Shown one piece after another: positions 16,735 to 24,302 of a stretch of DNA of 26,606 nt. The number at the start of each line of letters is the position of its first letter. Position 1 is the stretch's first letter. The notes under the pieces were generated by a model that did no database searches, was not told the DNA's origin, and was given only the letters and a program-made list of their open reading frames with translations. Source of the stretch: Angelakisella sp. (GTDB lineage: Bacteria; Bacillota; Clostridia; Oscillospirales; Ruminococcaceae); assembly GCA_020024555.1 (NCBI GenBank), contig JAHHTQ010000030.1, positions 1 through 26,606 of the forward strand, read 5' to 3'. The translations under genes and the position numbers were made by a program.

Positions 16735-18006
16735 GTGGTAAGAGATGTAATAATTGAAGCGCAAGATGTAAATGAAGCAGTTGAAAAAGGTGCTTTGGAA
16801 TTGGGATTATCTTCCGAAGAAGTAGAGTTTGAAATACTATCTATGCCAAGACGTGGATTTTTGGGAATAAAGAAATATCCTGCAAAAGTAAGGGTTTTTG
16901 TAGAGGAAGAAGATATTGTTATTCCAAAATCAAAAGTAAAAGAAAGAAATGTCAACACAGTTGAAAGAAAAAACGGTGAAAAACAAACAGATAAAGTAAG
17001 AGAGAAAAAGCAAAATAATTTTGGTGAAAGAAAACAAAATAAAAACAACTCTTTTGCAGAGAAAAAAGAAACCGTAAAATCAACTGAAAAAACAGTGGAA
17101 AAAGAAAACCTCGATACAGCAAAACCGCAATCAAAAGAGAATAATGAAGAAAACAACGTACAGGTAAAGCAAGAAACATATAAAAATTATGTATCTGAAA
17201 AAACAGATGTAAAGATAGAGATAGAGCCAAATAGTGACGTTAAAGAAAAGGCGGAAAAAGCTTCTGAATTTTTAAATGATGTTATGAAAAAAATGGGTTA
17301 TGACAACGTTACATCAAGCCCTGTATACTATTCGGATTGCGTAAATCTTGTTCTTGACGGAGAGGACGCAGGCTCTGTTATCGGTTACAGAGGAGAGACT
17401 CTTGATGCCTTGCAATATTTATCCAGTTTGGTTGCAAATCGTGGCGAAGGCGAATACTTACGTTTGAATATAAATAGCGGAAACTACCGTGAAAAACGTG
17501 AAAAGACGCTTATAGGTCTTGCTAAACGACTTGCAAAACAAGCGATAAGAACAGGTAAGAGCATAACACTTGAACCGATGAATCCATACGAACGTAGAGT
17601 AATACATGGCGCGGTTGCTGAGATAAAAGGCGCAACTTCCACATCAGAAGGACTTGATCCAAACAGATATGTTGTAATTTCTTCTGTGAGCGGTGTTCCA
17701 AGCGAAGAATTTGCCGACAGAAAGCATAGCGGAGCAGGCAGAAATTACAGAAATAAATCTCAACGTGGCGGAAAACGTCCATATAATAAAGACAACAGGT
17801 CAAAAACAAATTATAAAAAGGCGCAAAGCGAAACAATCGGTGAACAACAAGGTGAGACAGCTAAAAAAATAGACGATAGCGAGTTAATCAAAAATGTGAC
17901 TTTGGGAGTTCCACTGGTAAACGGTGAAAAATCTGCGCCTAAAAAATCAGAAAACACACAACCGAAGAAACAAATTGACGGAAATTTGTATGGTAAAATA
18001 ATGTAA
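16735..18006 (+). CDS. jag: RNA-binding protein Jag/KhpB (Jag-N, KH, R3H)
   Basis: RNA-binding protein, partner of KhpA in related bacteria and linked to cell division and envelope control; always beside yidC. The GTG start follows AGGGAGG. The Jag-N domain (about 1-52) has PRRGFLGI. A Lys/Glu/Asn-rich linker of about 120 residues follows (60-180), then a KH domain with the GxxG loop GYRG (217-220) and an R3H domain with the RxxxH core (Arg287, His291 in NPYERRVIHGAV). The C-terminal tail (about 325-423) is also low-complexity and basic, longer than in many homologues. It is preceded by yidC with a 28-bp gap and ends at a bidirectional hairpin. Confidence 0.94.
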   Translation: MVRDVIIEAQDVNEAVEKGALELGLSSEEVEFEILSMPRRGFLGIKKYPAKVRVFVEEEDIVIPKSKVKERNVNTVERKNGEKQTDKVREKKQNNFGERKQNKNNSFAEKKETVKSTEKTVEKENLDTAKPQSKENNEENNVQVKQETYKNYVSEKTDVKIEIEPNSDVKEKAEKASEFLNDVMKKMGYDNVTSSPVYYSDCVNLVLDGEDAGSVIGYRGETLDALQYLSSLVANRGEGEYLRLNINSGNYREKREKTLIGLAKRLAKQAIRTGKSITLEPMNPYERRVIHGAVAEIKGATSTSEGLDPNRYVVISSVSGVPSEEFADRKHSGAGRNYRNKSQRGGKRPYNKDNRSKTNYKKAQSETIGEQQGETAKKIDDSELIKNVTLGVPLVNGEKSAPKKSENTQPKKQIDGNLYGKIM

Positions 18007-18024
18007 AAAAACAGGTAATAAAAG

Positions 18025-18068
18025 AACGGGGCAGTGACGATATATCTAGTTCATCACAGCCCCGTTTT
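18025..18068. terminator. Bidirectional terminator between jag and the minus-strand lipoprotein
   Basis: Stem AACGGGGC (18025-18032) with GCCCCGTT (18059-18066), extended across a single A-A mismatch by GTGA / TCAC, followed by TTTT on the plus strand. On the minus strand it is followed by CTTTT. It sits between two convergent genes and probably serves both. Confidence 0.8.
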
Positions 18069-18081
18069 AAATATGATTTTG

Positions 18082-18765
18082 TTATTCTTGATTTGTTTGT
18101 TTGTATTCTATTTTGATGGATTTATACACATTATCAAATATAGTTTTATCGTTATCTGTAAGAGTATTTTCCCCAAGAGGACGAGTTACCAAATTAAATG
18201 AAACATCATCAATATATGTTGAATATTGTAAAAATTCTTTATAGCCATATTCGGTTCCTGTGTTTTTCCCGAAGAAATGGATATATTTTTGTCCGTTTTG
18301 TTCTGTTACACTGAGATTTTCAAGCTCTATACCGATTTTGTTATATTCTTCTTCAATATTTTTGCCTAATTTTTGTATCTCACTGTCACTGAAAACTTTA
18401 AAACTGTTAAATACCTGAAATTCTCCGCTGATTGTGCAGTTTATTTGAATTTCATTTTTATTGTCAGGAGAAACAGCGATTAAGCTTGCGTTTTCATCTA
18501 GGTCTTTCAGTATTTTTATATAGACATCTTTGTCAATTTTACTGTTATCCGTCGTTTCTGCTGTTTCTTTTGTAAACACAGTGTAGTCGCTCGGAATAGA
18601 AATACTTATGCCAGTATCTTTGATTTTGTATTCAACAAGATTTGATTTATTTGTTGAAAAATTGTCGGAATTTGAGTTTGGTGATGATGTGTCAGTGTTA
18701 CCACCACAAGCTGTAACACTGATTATTATGATTAGTGTCAGGAAAACAGATAATATTTTTTTCAT
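18082..18765 (-). CDS. Predicted lipoprotein of unknown function
   Basis: I do not recognise a specific family. With the ATG at 18765 the protein (227 residues) begins with a lipoprotein signal: MKK, a hydrophobic stretch and the lipobox VTAC (Cys at about residue 20). A Ser/Asn/Thr-rich linker follows, then a globular domain with alternating short strands (YKIKDTGISISIPSDYTVF, later HFFGKNTGTEYGYKEFLQYSTYID). The SIPSDYTVF start of the domain recalls PsbP-like/Mog1-like secreted folds, but this is a guess. An ATG 18 bp further upstream is in frame; AAGTGG before the second ATG decides weakly. It reads against replication and has its own consensus promoter. Confidence 0.8.
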   Translation of the reverse strand: MKKILSVFLTLIIIISVTACGGNTDTSSPNSNSDNFSTNKSNLVEYKIKDTGISISIPSDYTVFTKETAETTDNSKIDKDVYIKILKDLDENASLIAVSPDNKNEIQINCTISGEFQVFNSFKVFSDSEIQKLGKNIEEEYNKIGIELENLSVTEQNGQKYIHFFGKNTGTEYGYKEFLQYSTYIDDVSFNLVTRPLGENTLTDNDKTIFDNVYKSIKIEYKQTNQE

Positions 18766-18808
18766 ATATTTTACCACTTTCATTTATTATTTTTTTAACA
18801 TATTGAAG

Positions 18809-18837
18809 ATTATATTACAAAATTAAATTTTTGTCAA
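18809..18837 (-). promoter_or_regulatory. Consensus promoter of the minus-strand lipoprotein gene
   Basis: On the minus strand, perfect -35 TTGACA (18832-18837), 17-bp spacer and perfect -10 TATAAT (18809-18814). It lies in the divergent gap with the HAD gene and drives the lipoprotein gene with a leader of roughly 20-40 bases. Confidence 0.8.
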
Positions 18838-18873
18838 AATTTATTGTAGATTTTTATGTTTAGGAGTTTTATT

Positions 18874-19551
18874 ATGAGATATGATATATTGCTTTTTGAT
18901 TTAGACGATACTATTCTTGATTTTGGGGCAAATGAAAAATGTTCGTTAAATAGATTGTTGACAGAAAAAAATATAGATAATCACGAAGCCTTTGAACAGG
19001 TATATAAAAGAATAAACAAGGAGTTGTGGGATAGATATTCACAAGGTGAAATAGAGCTTGATGAAGTTCTCCGTAACAGATTTTCAAAATCGGTAAAGGA
19101 ATTTAACGGGGAAGATATAGACGGTATTCAGTGGGATACCACATACAGAAGTTACTTGTCAGAGGGAAACCATATAATGACTGGCGCTATTGAGATGCTT
19201 AATGATTTATCAAAGACACACAGACTGTTTATTGCCACAAACGGTGTCCACGATACGCAGGTAAATAGGATTAAACTTGCAAATATAGGAAAATACTTTG
19301 AAAAGGTATATGACAGTGATTTGATAGGATACAGAAAACCGAATGTCAAATTTTTTGAATATATTTTCAATGATATAGATAATTTTGATAAAAGTAAAAC
19401 ATTAATGATAGGCGACGGTTTACTTACTGATATAAAGGGTGGTTATGACAGTGGTATAGACACTTGTCTGTTTGCAAAGGAAAATCCGCAAGGAAATATA
19501 AGCACATATTATATTAATGAACTCTCACAACTCAAAAGTATTGTTGAATAG
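18874..19551 (+). CDS. HAD-family noncanonical pyrimidine nucleotidase (YjjG/YfnB type)
   Basis: Haloacid dehalogenase-superfamily phosphatase. The YjjG group dephosphorylates noncanonical pyrimidine nucleotides and other nucleoside monophosphates in the cytoplasm. Motif I is FDLDDT near the N-terminus (Asp9, Asp11), followed by an alpha-helical cap. Motif II is FIATNG, motif III has Lys in YRKPNVKFF, and motif IV is MIGDGLLTDIKGG. The LFDLDDTILDF opening is typical of YjjG. I start at the ATG at 18874 because AGGAG lies 7 bases before it; an ATG 18 bp upstream is in frame but lacks a ribosome binding site. It is a monocistron between a lipoprotein and ychF. Substrate is inferred from the family only. 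Confidence 0.88.
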   Translation: MRYDILLFDLDDTILDFGANEKCSLNRLLTEKNIDNHEAFEQVYKRINKELWDRYSQGEIELDEVLRNRFSKSVKEFNGEDIDGIQWDTTYRSYLSEGNHIMTGAIEMLNDLSKTHRLFIATNGVHDTQVNRIKLANIGKYFEKVYDSDLIGYRKPNVKFFEYIFNDIDNFDKSKTLMIGDGLLTDIKGGYDSGIDTCLFAKENPQGNISTYYINELSQLKSIVE

Positions 19552-19572
19552 TTTTTTTATTAAATTTTTGTA

Positions 19573-19609
19573 TTGTTAAATATAATAAAACTTTGTATAA
19601 TATACAAAG
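19573..19609 (+). promoter_or_regulatory. ychF promoter with overlapping palindrome
   Basis: -35 TTGTTA (19573-19578), 17-bp spacer and perfect -10 TATAAT (19596-19601). The -10 is embedded in a perfect 9+1+9 palindrome, CTTTGTATA-A-TATACAAAG (19591-19609), the layout of a repressor operator, though A/T-rich palindromes around -10 boxes can arise by chance. Confidence 0.65.
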
Positions 19610-19644
19610 AAATAAAAATTAAGTAAAAACAGAGGTATATAAAA

Positions 19645-20742
19645 ATGAAACTAGGTATAGTAGGACTTCCAAACGTAGGAAAAAGTACACTTTTTAATGC
19701 TATTGTAGGTGGTGGCGCTCAATCTGCAAACTATCCTTTTTGTACAATAGAGCCAAATGTCGGTATGGTAACTGTTCCGGATAAAAGACTTGATAAACTC
19801 AAAGAAATGTATGACCCTGACAAAGTTACACCCGCGGTTATAGAATTTGTTGATATTGCGGGACTTGTAAAAGGCGCATCGAAGGGTGAAGGTCTTGGAA
19901 ATAAATTTTTATCACATATACGTGAAGTAGACGCTATCGTGCATGTTGTACGTTGCTTTGAAGATACGGATATAATACACGTTGACGGTGTGGTAGGCGC
20001 AAAAAAAGATATAGAGACTATTGAACTTGAACTTATACTATCCGATATGGAGCTTGTTGAAAGACGTATTGACAGATGTATAAAGGCATCAAAAGGCGGA
20101 GACAAAAAATCGCTTGCAGAGGCAGAAGTATTTAAAAGGCTGTATGCGCACTTGGAAAACGGTAAATCAGCAAGAAGTTTTGACTGCACAGATGACGAAA
20201 AAGAGCTAATCAGCGACGTTGCGCTACTGTCAAACAAACCTGTAATTTATGCGGCAAATATGAGTGAGACAGACCTTTTGAGTGATTTGAGCGAAAACAA
20301 AAACTATCTTGAAGTATGCGAAATAGCAAAAGAAGAGAATGCGCAAGTTGTACCAATCTGCGGAAAAATGGAAGAAGACATAGCGGAAATGACAGCAGAA
20401 GACAAAATGATGTTCCTGGAAGATTTGGGACTACATGAAAGTGGTCTTGACAGACTTGTTACTGCAAGCTACGATTTGCTTGGTCTAATATCATATTTGA
20501 CAGCAGGTAAGCCGGAGGTGCGCGCATGGACAATCAAGAAAGGCACAAAAGCTCCTCAGGCAGCAGGAAAGATACACTCTGACTTTGAGCGTGGCTTTAT
20601 ACGCGCGGAAGTTGTTTCTTTTGATGATTTGATGGCTTGCGGAACTATGACAGCGGCAAAAGAAAAAGGACTGGTACGCAGCGAAGGTAAAGAGTACGTT
20701 ATGAAAGACGGCGATATAGTTCTATTTAGATTTAATGTTTAA
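19645..20742 (+). CDS. ychF: Redox-regulated/ribosome-binding ATPase YchF (OLA1 family)
   Basis: Conserved P-loop protein of the Obg family that prefers ATP over GTP and associates with ribosomes; linked to translation and oxidative stress responses. The 365-residue protein has the P-loop GLPNVGKST (7-15), switch II DIAGLVKGASKGEGLGNKFL, the altered base-recognition motif NMSE (in AANMSETD) in place of NKxD, which accounts for ATP preference, and a C-terminal TGS domain ending in GDIVLFRFNV. Ribosome binding site AGAGG lies upstream of the ATG. Its promoter is described separately. It lies 26 bp before rsmG, likely co-transcribed. Confidence 0.97.
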   Translation: MKLGIVGLPNVGKSTLFNAIVGGGAQSANYPFCTIEPNVGMVTVPDKRLDKLKEMYDPDKVTPAVIEFVDIAGLVKGASKGEGLGNKFLSHIREVDAIVHVVRCFEDTDIIHVDGVVGAKKDIETIELELILSDMELVERRIDRCIKASKGGDKKSLAEAEVFKRLYAHLENGKSARSFDCTDDEKELISDVALLSNKPVIYAANMSETDLLSDLSENKNYLEVCEIAKEENAQVVPICGKMEEDIAEMTAEDKMMFLEDLGLHESGLDRLVTASYDLLGLISYLTAGKPEVRAWTIKKGTKAPQAAGKIHSDFERGFIRAEVVSFDDLMACGTMTAAKEKGLVRSEGKEYVMKDGDIVLFRFNV

Positions 20743-20768
20743 TTTTGTGTTATAAAAATACTTAGTGG

Positions 20769-21494
20769 GTGGTGATAGATATAATCAGCTATGAAAAGAC
20801 AAGAGAACTGTTTGGCGCAGACAATAAGTTTGAGCTTACAGAGGAACAATTTAGCAAGTTTTCAATTTATTGTGAAATGTTAAAAGAGTGGAATGAAAAA
20901 ATAAATTTAACAGCTATTACAGATGATTGTGAAATTGCAGAGAAACATTTTCTTGACAGTATACTTCCGCTGACAATGGTGGATATCCCGAAAAACAGCA
21001 CAGTTATAGACGTGGGTACAGGCGCCGGTTTTCCGTCTGTGCCAATAAAGATAATGCGTGAAGATTTAAACATTGTTTTGCTTGACAGTTTGGAAAAAAG
21101 ACTTAATTTTTTACGTAATTTATCGGATAATTTAGGCTATGCAAATGAAACCGTACACAGTAGGGCAGAGGACGGCGCAAGAACTGTTGAGCATAGGGAA
21201 AAATATGATGTAGCGGTATCCCGCGCTGTTGCGAATTTGCAAAAACTCAGCGAATACTGTTTGCCTTATGTAAAAGTAGGCGGAATGTTCATTGCATTAA
21301 AAGGAAGCAGTGGCAGACAAGAAGTTGATGAGGCTAAAAATGCAATAAAACTATGCGGTGGCGAAGTTAGTCGAATAGTTGATTATACATTGCCCAACGG
21401 TGACGGCAGAACTTTGGTAGTTATAACAAAGATAAAGCCAACTCCCGACAAATATCCGAGAAATTCGGCACAAATAAAGAAAAGTTTACTTTAA
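20769..21494 (+). CDS. rsmG: 16S rRNA (guanine-527-N7)-methyltransferase RsmG (GidB)
   Basis: Methylates N7 of G527 in 16S rRNA using S-adenosylmethionine. Its loss gives low-level streptomycin resistance in several bacteria. The 241-residue protein contains the SAM-binding motif VIDVGTGAGFPSVPIKI (79-95), the family-typical WNEKINLTAI (41-50), HFLDSILPL and SRAVANLQKLSEYCLPYVKVGG. Two consecutive GTG codons (20769 and 20772) can serve as starts, and neither has a good ribosome binding site, so the start is uncertain by a few codons. It is 26 bp after ychF and followed by a terminator, then noc, keeping the common rsmG-noc order. Confidence 0.96.
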   Translation: MVIDIISYEKTRELFGADNKFELTEEQFSKFSIYCEMLKEWNEKINLTAITDDCEIAEKHFLDSILPLTMVDIPKNSTVIDVGTGAGFPSVPIKIMREDLNIVLLDSLEKRLNFLRNLSDNLGYANETVHSRAEDGARTVEHREKYDVAVSRAVANLQKLSEYCLPYVKVGGMFIALKGSSGRQEVDEAKNAIKLCGGEVSRIVDYTLPNGDGRTLVVITKIKPTPDKYPRNSAQIKKSLL

Positions 21495-21499
21495 AAATG

Positions 21500-21538
21500 A
21501 CGCAAAATGCTATATATAAAGGCATTTTGCGTTTTTTA
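21500..21538 (+). terminator. Terminator after rsmG
   Basis: Perfect 11-bp stem ACGCAAAATGC (21500-21510) with 21522-21532, followed by seven T. It ends only 23 bases before the GTG start of noc, which leaves no room for a separate promoter in between, so some read-through or a promoter upstream is likely. Confidence 0.85.
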
Positions 21539-21561
21539 TCTGTGGTAAAAAAGGAATATTT

Positions 21562-22416
21562 GTGTTAAAGTTAATACAACGAAATACTGATACGGGAGTG
21601 GAATGGGAAATGTTGAAAAAGAAAAATAAGTTAAAAATAAAGGGTAATGTAGTCTTAATTGCATTAGACAGTATAGAGCCAAACCCAAATCAACCTAGAA
21701 AAAATTTTTCTGATGAACAGCTTGATAGCTTGGCAAAGAGCATATCGAGAAATGGTCTTTTGACTCCTATAATAGTTGTAAAAAATAAAGACAGACGCGG
21801 ATTTACACTTGTTGCAGGGGAAAGACGTTTGCGGGCTTGTCAAAAGCTTGGAATGTCGGAAATACCGTGTATTATTGAAAATTATTCCAGTGATGAAAGC
21901 GCTGTGCTTGCGCTTGTGGAAAATATGCACAGAGAAGACTTAAATTACTTTGAACAGGCAGAAGGTATAGAAAAACTTATTAATTCACTGGGAATGACGC
22001 AAAGTAAGGTTTGCGCAATGCTTGGAATTTCTCAACCTTCGGCATCAAATAAAATGAGACTTCTTAAATTATCAGATGAAATAAAACAGCTGGCAATAGA
22101 AAATGATTTTCCCGAAAGAGTAGCGAGAGGTTTATTAAAGATAGATGATGAAGAAAAAAGACTGAACGCCGCCATAGTAATAGCCGAAAAAAAATACAAC
22201 ACACAAAAAGCCGAGGAATATATTGAAGGTTTGGTAGAGCAACAAGAAAACTCAAAAATACACCGAAACTTTATAAGTCATGATTACAGAATAATTTTTT
22301 CATCTGTTGAAGAAATTGTTAAAGAAATAAAAAACAGGGGCGTAAATTTGGTAACACAACGCACCGAAAACGACAAATTTTATTTATACACAATAAAAGT
22401 ACATAAAAATGTGTAA
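21562..22416 (+). CDS. noc: ParB-family nucleoid occlusion protein Noc-like
   Basis: CTP-binding ParB/Noc family DNA-binding protein. Noc spreads from its binding sites and blocks division over the nucleoid. The N-terminal CTPase domain has IALDSIEPNPNQPR (33-46), the C motif GERR (86-89) and ENMHREDL (120-127). The helix-turn-helix is about 145-168 (TQSKVCAMLGISQPSASNKM). The C-terminus ends with a beta strand FYLYTIKV preceded by a helix, resembling Noc more than Spo0J. Length (284 residues) and place after rsmG also fit Noc. The LGRGL motif that ParB uses to stimulate ParA is missing, and no ParA gene is present. GTG start with AAGGA 6 bases upstream; an ATG at 21610 is the alternative. 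Confidence 0.85.
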   Translation: MLKLIQRNTDTGVEWEMLKKKNKLKIKGNVVLIALDSIEPNPNQPRKNFSDEQLDSLAKSISRNGLLTPIIVVKNKDRRGFTLVAGERRLRACQKLGMSEIPCIIENYSSDESAVLALVENMHREDLNYFEQAEGIEKLINSLGMTQSKVCAMLGISQPSASNKMRLLKLSDEIKQLAIENDFPERVARGLLKIDDEEKRLNAAIVIAEKKYNTQKAEEYIEGLVEQQENSKIHRNFISHDYRIIFSSVEEIVKEIKNRGVNLVTQRTENDKFYLYTIKVHKNV

Positions 22417-22442
22417 AAGCATCTCTTAAAAAAGATGTTTTT
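22416..22442 (+). terminator. Weak terminator after noc
   Basis: CATCT / AGATG hairpin (22420-22424, 22433-22437) with a short loop followed by a T-rich stretch, directly after the noc stop codon. A stronger hairpin lies about 25 bp further on. Confidence 0.45.
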
Positions 22443-22463
22443 ATATACACTTCCCACATCTGC

Positions 22464-22501
22464 AAAAACAGTCTATGAGTCTACCCTCACAGACTGTTTT
22501 T
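22464..22501. terminator. Bidirectional hairpin between noc and the zinc-ribbon gene
   Basis: AAAAACAGTCT (22464-22474) pairs perfectly with 22491-22501, with an inner TGAG/CTCA stem beyond a mismatch. The stem is followed by T on the plus strand and preceded by A, so it can work in both directions between convergent genes. Confidence 0.75.
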
Positions 22502-22518
22502 GTTATTGCCATATAATA

Positions 22519-22555
22519 CAAAACCCCCTACCTTTTATAAAAAAAGATAGGGGGG
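22519..22555 (-). terminator. Terminator after the zinc-ribbon gene
   Basis: On the minus strand a 13-bp stem (CCCCCTA and CTTTT blocks with one mismatch, 22524-22536 paired with 22542-22554), then TTTTG. It lies 33 bp past the zinc-ribbon stop codon. Confidence 0.8.
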
Positions 22556-22587
22556 ATAACATTTTTTAGCCTTTATAGGTGTAATTA

Positions 22588-22872
22588 TCAGTTATCTTGT
22601 TGCTCTTTGATTTTTGCAAAGCACTCGCTGCAATATACAGGACGGTCTTCACGTGGTCTGAATGGTACGCGCGCTTCACAACCACAACCTGCGCATGTTG
22701 CTGTAAACATTTCTCTTTCAGCTTTTTGGCTTTGTTTACGAGCGTCACGGCAAGATTTACATCTTTGTGGTTCGTTAGCGAAACCACGCTCAGCATAGAA
22801 CTCTTGTTCACCTGCTGTAAATACAAATTCTGAACCACATTCTTTACATACTAATGTTTTGTCTTCGTACAT
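22588..22872 (-). CDS. Small zinc-ribbon domain protein
   Basis: A 94-residue protein built of two zinc-ribbon units, the type annotated as 'probable zinc-ribbon domain' in Clostridia. The first pair of cysteine knuckles is CKEC (about 9-12) and CKSC (38-41), the second CAGCGC (about 60-65) and CSEC (about 81-84). The segment between (GEQEFYAERGFANEPQRC) is characteristic of the family. The function is unknown; RNA or DNA binding is only a guess. I place the start at 22872 (MYEDKTLVC), because GTGAGGT lies 8 bases before that ATG; an ATG 33 bp upstream has no ribosome binding site. It reads against the replication fork and is followed by a strong terminator. Confidence 0.85.
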   Translation of the reverse strand: MYEDKTLVCKECGSEFVFTAGEQEFYAERGFANEPQRCKSCRDARKQSQKAEREMFTATCAGCGCEARVPFRPREDRPVYCSECFAKIKEQQDN

Positions 22873-22907
22873 GTTAAAATACCTCACTTTATTTTCTTTA
22901 CCCATTT

Positions 22908-22968
22908 ATTTGTAAGTCTATTACAAATATCAGGCTGTATTATTTTTAATCAAATATTAATTTGATTA
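22908..22968. repeat. Two inverted repeats between the zinc-ribbon and sigma genes
   Basis: ATTTGTAA (22908-22915) pairs with TTACAAAT (22921-22928) over a 5-base loop. TAATCAAAT (22947-22955) pairs with ATTTGATTA (22960-22968) over four bases. Neither has a T-run on the minus strand after the sigma gene. The first lies 36 bp upstream of the zinc-ribbon start and could be an operator or part of the leader. Confidence 0.5.
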
Positions 22969-22978
22969 TTAACGAAAG

Positions 22979-23572
22979 TTAAATAAGACCGTAAATCGGT
23001 CGCAATTTTCGTCGAATTCTTTGTATAGCATTATCAACAGCCTTTGGGGTAGTATTTAGCTTGTGCGAAATAGTTTTGTAAGAGTATCCGTCAAGATGTA
23101 AGGTTAAGACTTTATTCTCAAAAGGAGACAATATTTTTTCTACCGTGCAATAAAATTCGCTAATCTGTTCTTGTAAAAATACTGTTTGCTCGGGTGAACA
23201 ATAAGTATTATCCAAAGTGCTTTGTTCAGTTTCCTCTGAAATAGATGAGTAATCTTTTAGAGGAATACTTTTATTTGAAAGTGCAGACTCGACCGCAGTT
23301 GATACAGAAGATTCTATACATATACGCGCAAAAGTGTTAAACTTGCTCTTTTCCTTGTCGTAATATTTAACAGCTTTCATTAGTCCTATTAAACATTCCT
23401 GAACCAAATCCTCACTTTCGACACCCGGTAAAGAGTAACGTGAAATACGTTTCATAATATACGGAGTGTAGCGTAAAATGAGTTCAGAATCGGCAAAGAA
23501 ATTGCCTTGTCCCACATAAGTTATTAAATCTTCATCAGACAAGTGTTTAAAGTTTTTATCCATAATGCACAC
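22979..23572 (-). CDS. RNA polymerase sigma factor, SigH (Spo0H)-like
   Basis: Group 3 sigma-70 factor resembling Spo0H, which in Bacilli and Clostridia controls stationary-phase and early sporulation genes. The 197-residue length is close to the usual ~215. Region 2 is present (GVESEDLVQECLIGLMKAVKYYDKEKSKF, split over about 50-80, then FNTFARICIESSVSTAVESA). Region 4 follows (FENKVLTLHLDGYSYKTISHKLNTTPKAVDNAIQRIRRKL) with the helix-turn-helix near the end. The family-typical IPLKDYSSI corresponds to IPLNSYVSL of SigH. The start is GTG at 23572 (GGAAAG nearby) or ATG at 23563. A consensus sigma-A promoter lies upstream. It may be a diverged SigH paralogue, so the symbol is withheld. Confidence 0.85.
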   Translation of the reverse strand: MCIMDKNFKHLSDEDLITYVGQGNFFADSELILRYTPYIMKRISRYSLPGVESEDLVQECLIGLMKAVKYYDKEKSKFNTFARICIESSVSTAVESALSNKSIPLKDYSSISEETEQSTLDNTYCSPEQTVFLQEQISEFYCTVEKILSPFENKVLTLHLDGYSYKTISHKLNTTPKAVDNAIQRIRRKLRPIYGLI

Positions 23573-23603
23573 AATTACTTTCCATAGAAACTACGTTAAC
23601 ATA

Positions 23604-23632
23604 ATAATACTTTAATTACCTATACTTGTCAA
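23604..23632 (-). promoter_or_regulatory. Consensus promoter of the SigH-like gene
   Basis: On the minus strand, -35 TTGACA (23627-23632), 17-bp spacer and -10 TATTAT (23604-23609). It is 32-60 bp upstream of the start codon and points at the sigma gene, suggesting housekeeping transcription. Confidence 0.75.
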
Positions 23633-23753
23633 GTACTTTGTTATAATTTTCTTAATTAATTTTTAACTTTTGTTTAAAATTTTATATTTATTAAGGCATT
23701 TTTTTGCATTTTGTCGTGAATTTTATTAAATTCTTATTTCAAAAAAACATAGC

Positions 23754-23782
23754 TTGATTTTAGCAAGTAATTAGGTTATACT
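23754..23782 (+). promoter_or_regulatory. Promoter of the Rrf2 regulator gene
   Basis: -35 TTGATT (23754-23759), 17-bp spacer and -10 TATACT (23777-23782), followed by GTTATAC...GTAAC, an imperfect inverted repeat across the -10 region (about 23775-23797) that could be the operator for the gene's own product. The inverted repeat is weak. Confidence 0.55.
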
Positions 23783-23823
23783 AATTTCATATGTAACTTT
23801 TGTTTTAATATGGAGGATAAAAT

Positions 23824-24255
23824 ATGCATATTACTCTGGAGGCTGATTATGCTGTAAGAATAGTACAGTGTTTGGCAGCAAATGCAAAAAGAATGGACGC
23901 AGCGCAGATATCTGAATATACAGGAGTCACCCTTCGATTTTCACTTAAAATTTTGCGAAAATTGGCAACAAATGGAATAGTCGCATCTTTTAAGGGAGCA
24001 AAGGGCGGATATGAACTTGCAAAATCCCCCGAAACTATCAGTTTGGCAGAAGTTTTGGAAGTCGTTGAGGGTAAATATGCCCTTTCAAGATGTGTTGCGG
24101 AAAAAGATTATAATTGCAATATGAATACAGAAGCTTGCGGTATGTGTAAATTTCATGCAATTTTTTCCCATGTTTCAGATATGGTAAGAAATGAACTGGA
24201 AGCAGTTAAGTTTTCTGATTTAACCAAAACTGATTGCAGTAATCACAAGAAATAA
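23824..24255 (+). CDS. Rrf2-family Fe-S cluster transcriptional regulator
   Basis: Rrf2-family winged helix-turn-helix regulator, a group including IscR, NsrR and CymR that often sense iron-sulfur clusters, nitric oxide or cysteine. The 143-residue protein starts MHITLEADYAVRIVQCLA, with the HTH at about 28-50 and the wing GAKGGYELAKSP (58-69). The C-terminal half has Cys90, Cys98, Cys105 and Cys108 in the spacing C-x7-C-x6-C-x2-C, close to the three-cysteine cluster site of IscR/NsrR. It is therefore more like a cluster binder than like CymR. Ribosome binding site GGAGG. It leads a probable two-gene unit with the CAP lipoprotein (47-bp gap). The regulated ligand cannot be deduced. Confidence 0.92.
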   Translation: MHITLEADYAVRIVQCLAANAKRMDAAQISEYTGVTLRFSLKILRKLATNGIVASFKGAKGGYELAKSPETISLAEVLEVVEGKYALSRCVAEKDYNCNMNTEACGMCKFHAIFSHVSDMVRNELEAVKFSDLTKTDCSNHKK

Positions 24256-24302
24256 ATATTTTTTTATAATTATATTTTTAGAAAAAGGGGTGATTTTTTA
24301 TT

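Noticed and set aside
16599..17156. 185-codon open frame antisense to yidC/jag
   Set aside because: Phe/Ser-rich mirror of the Lys/Glu-rich Jag linker; no ribosome binding site, no known motif.
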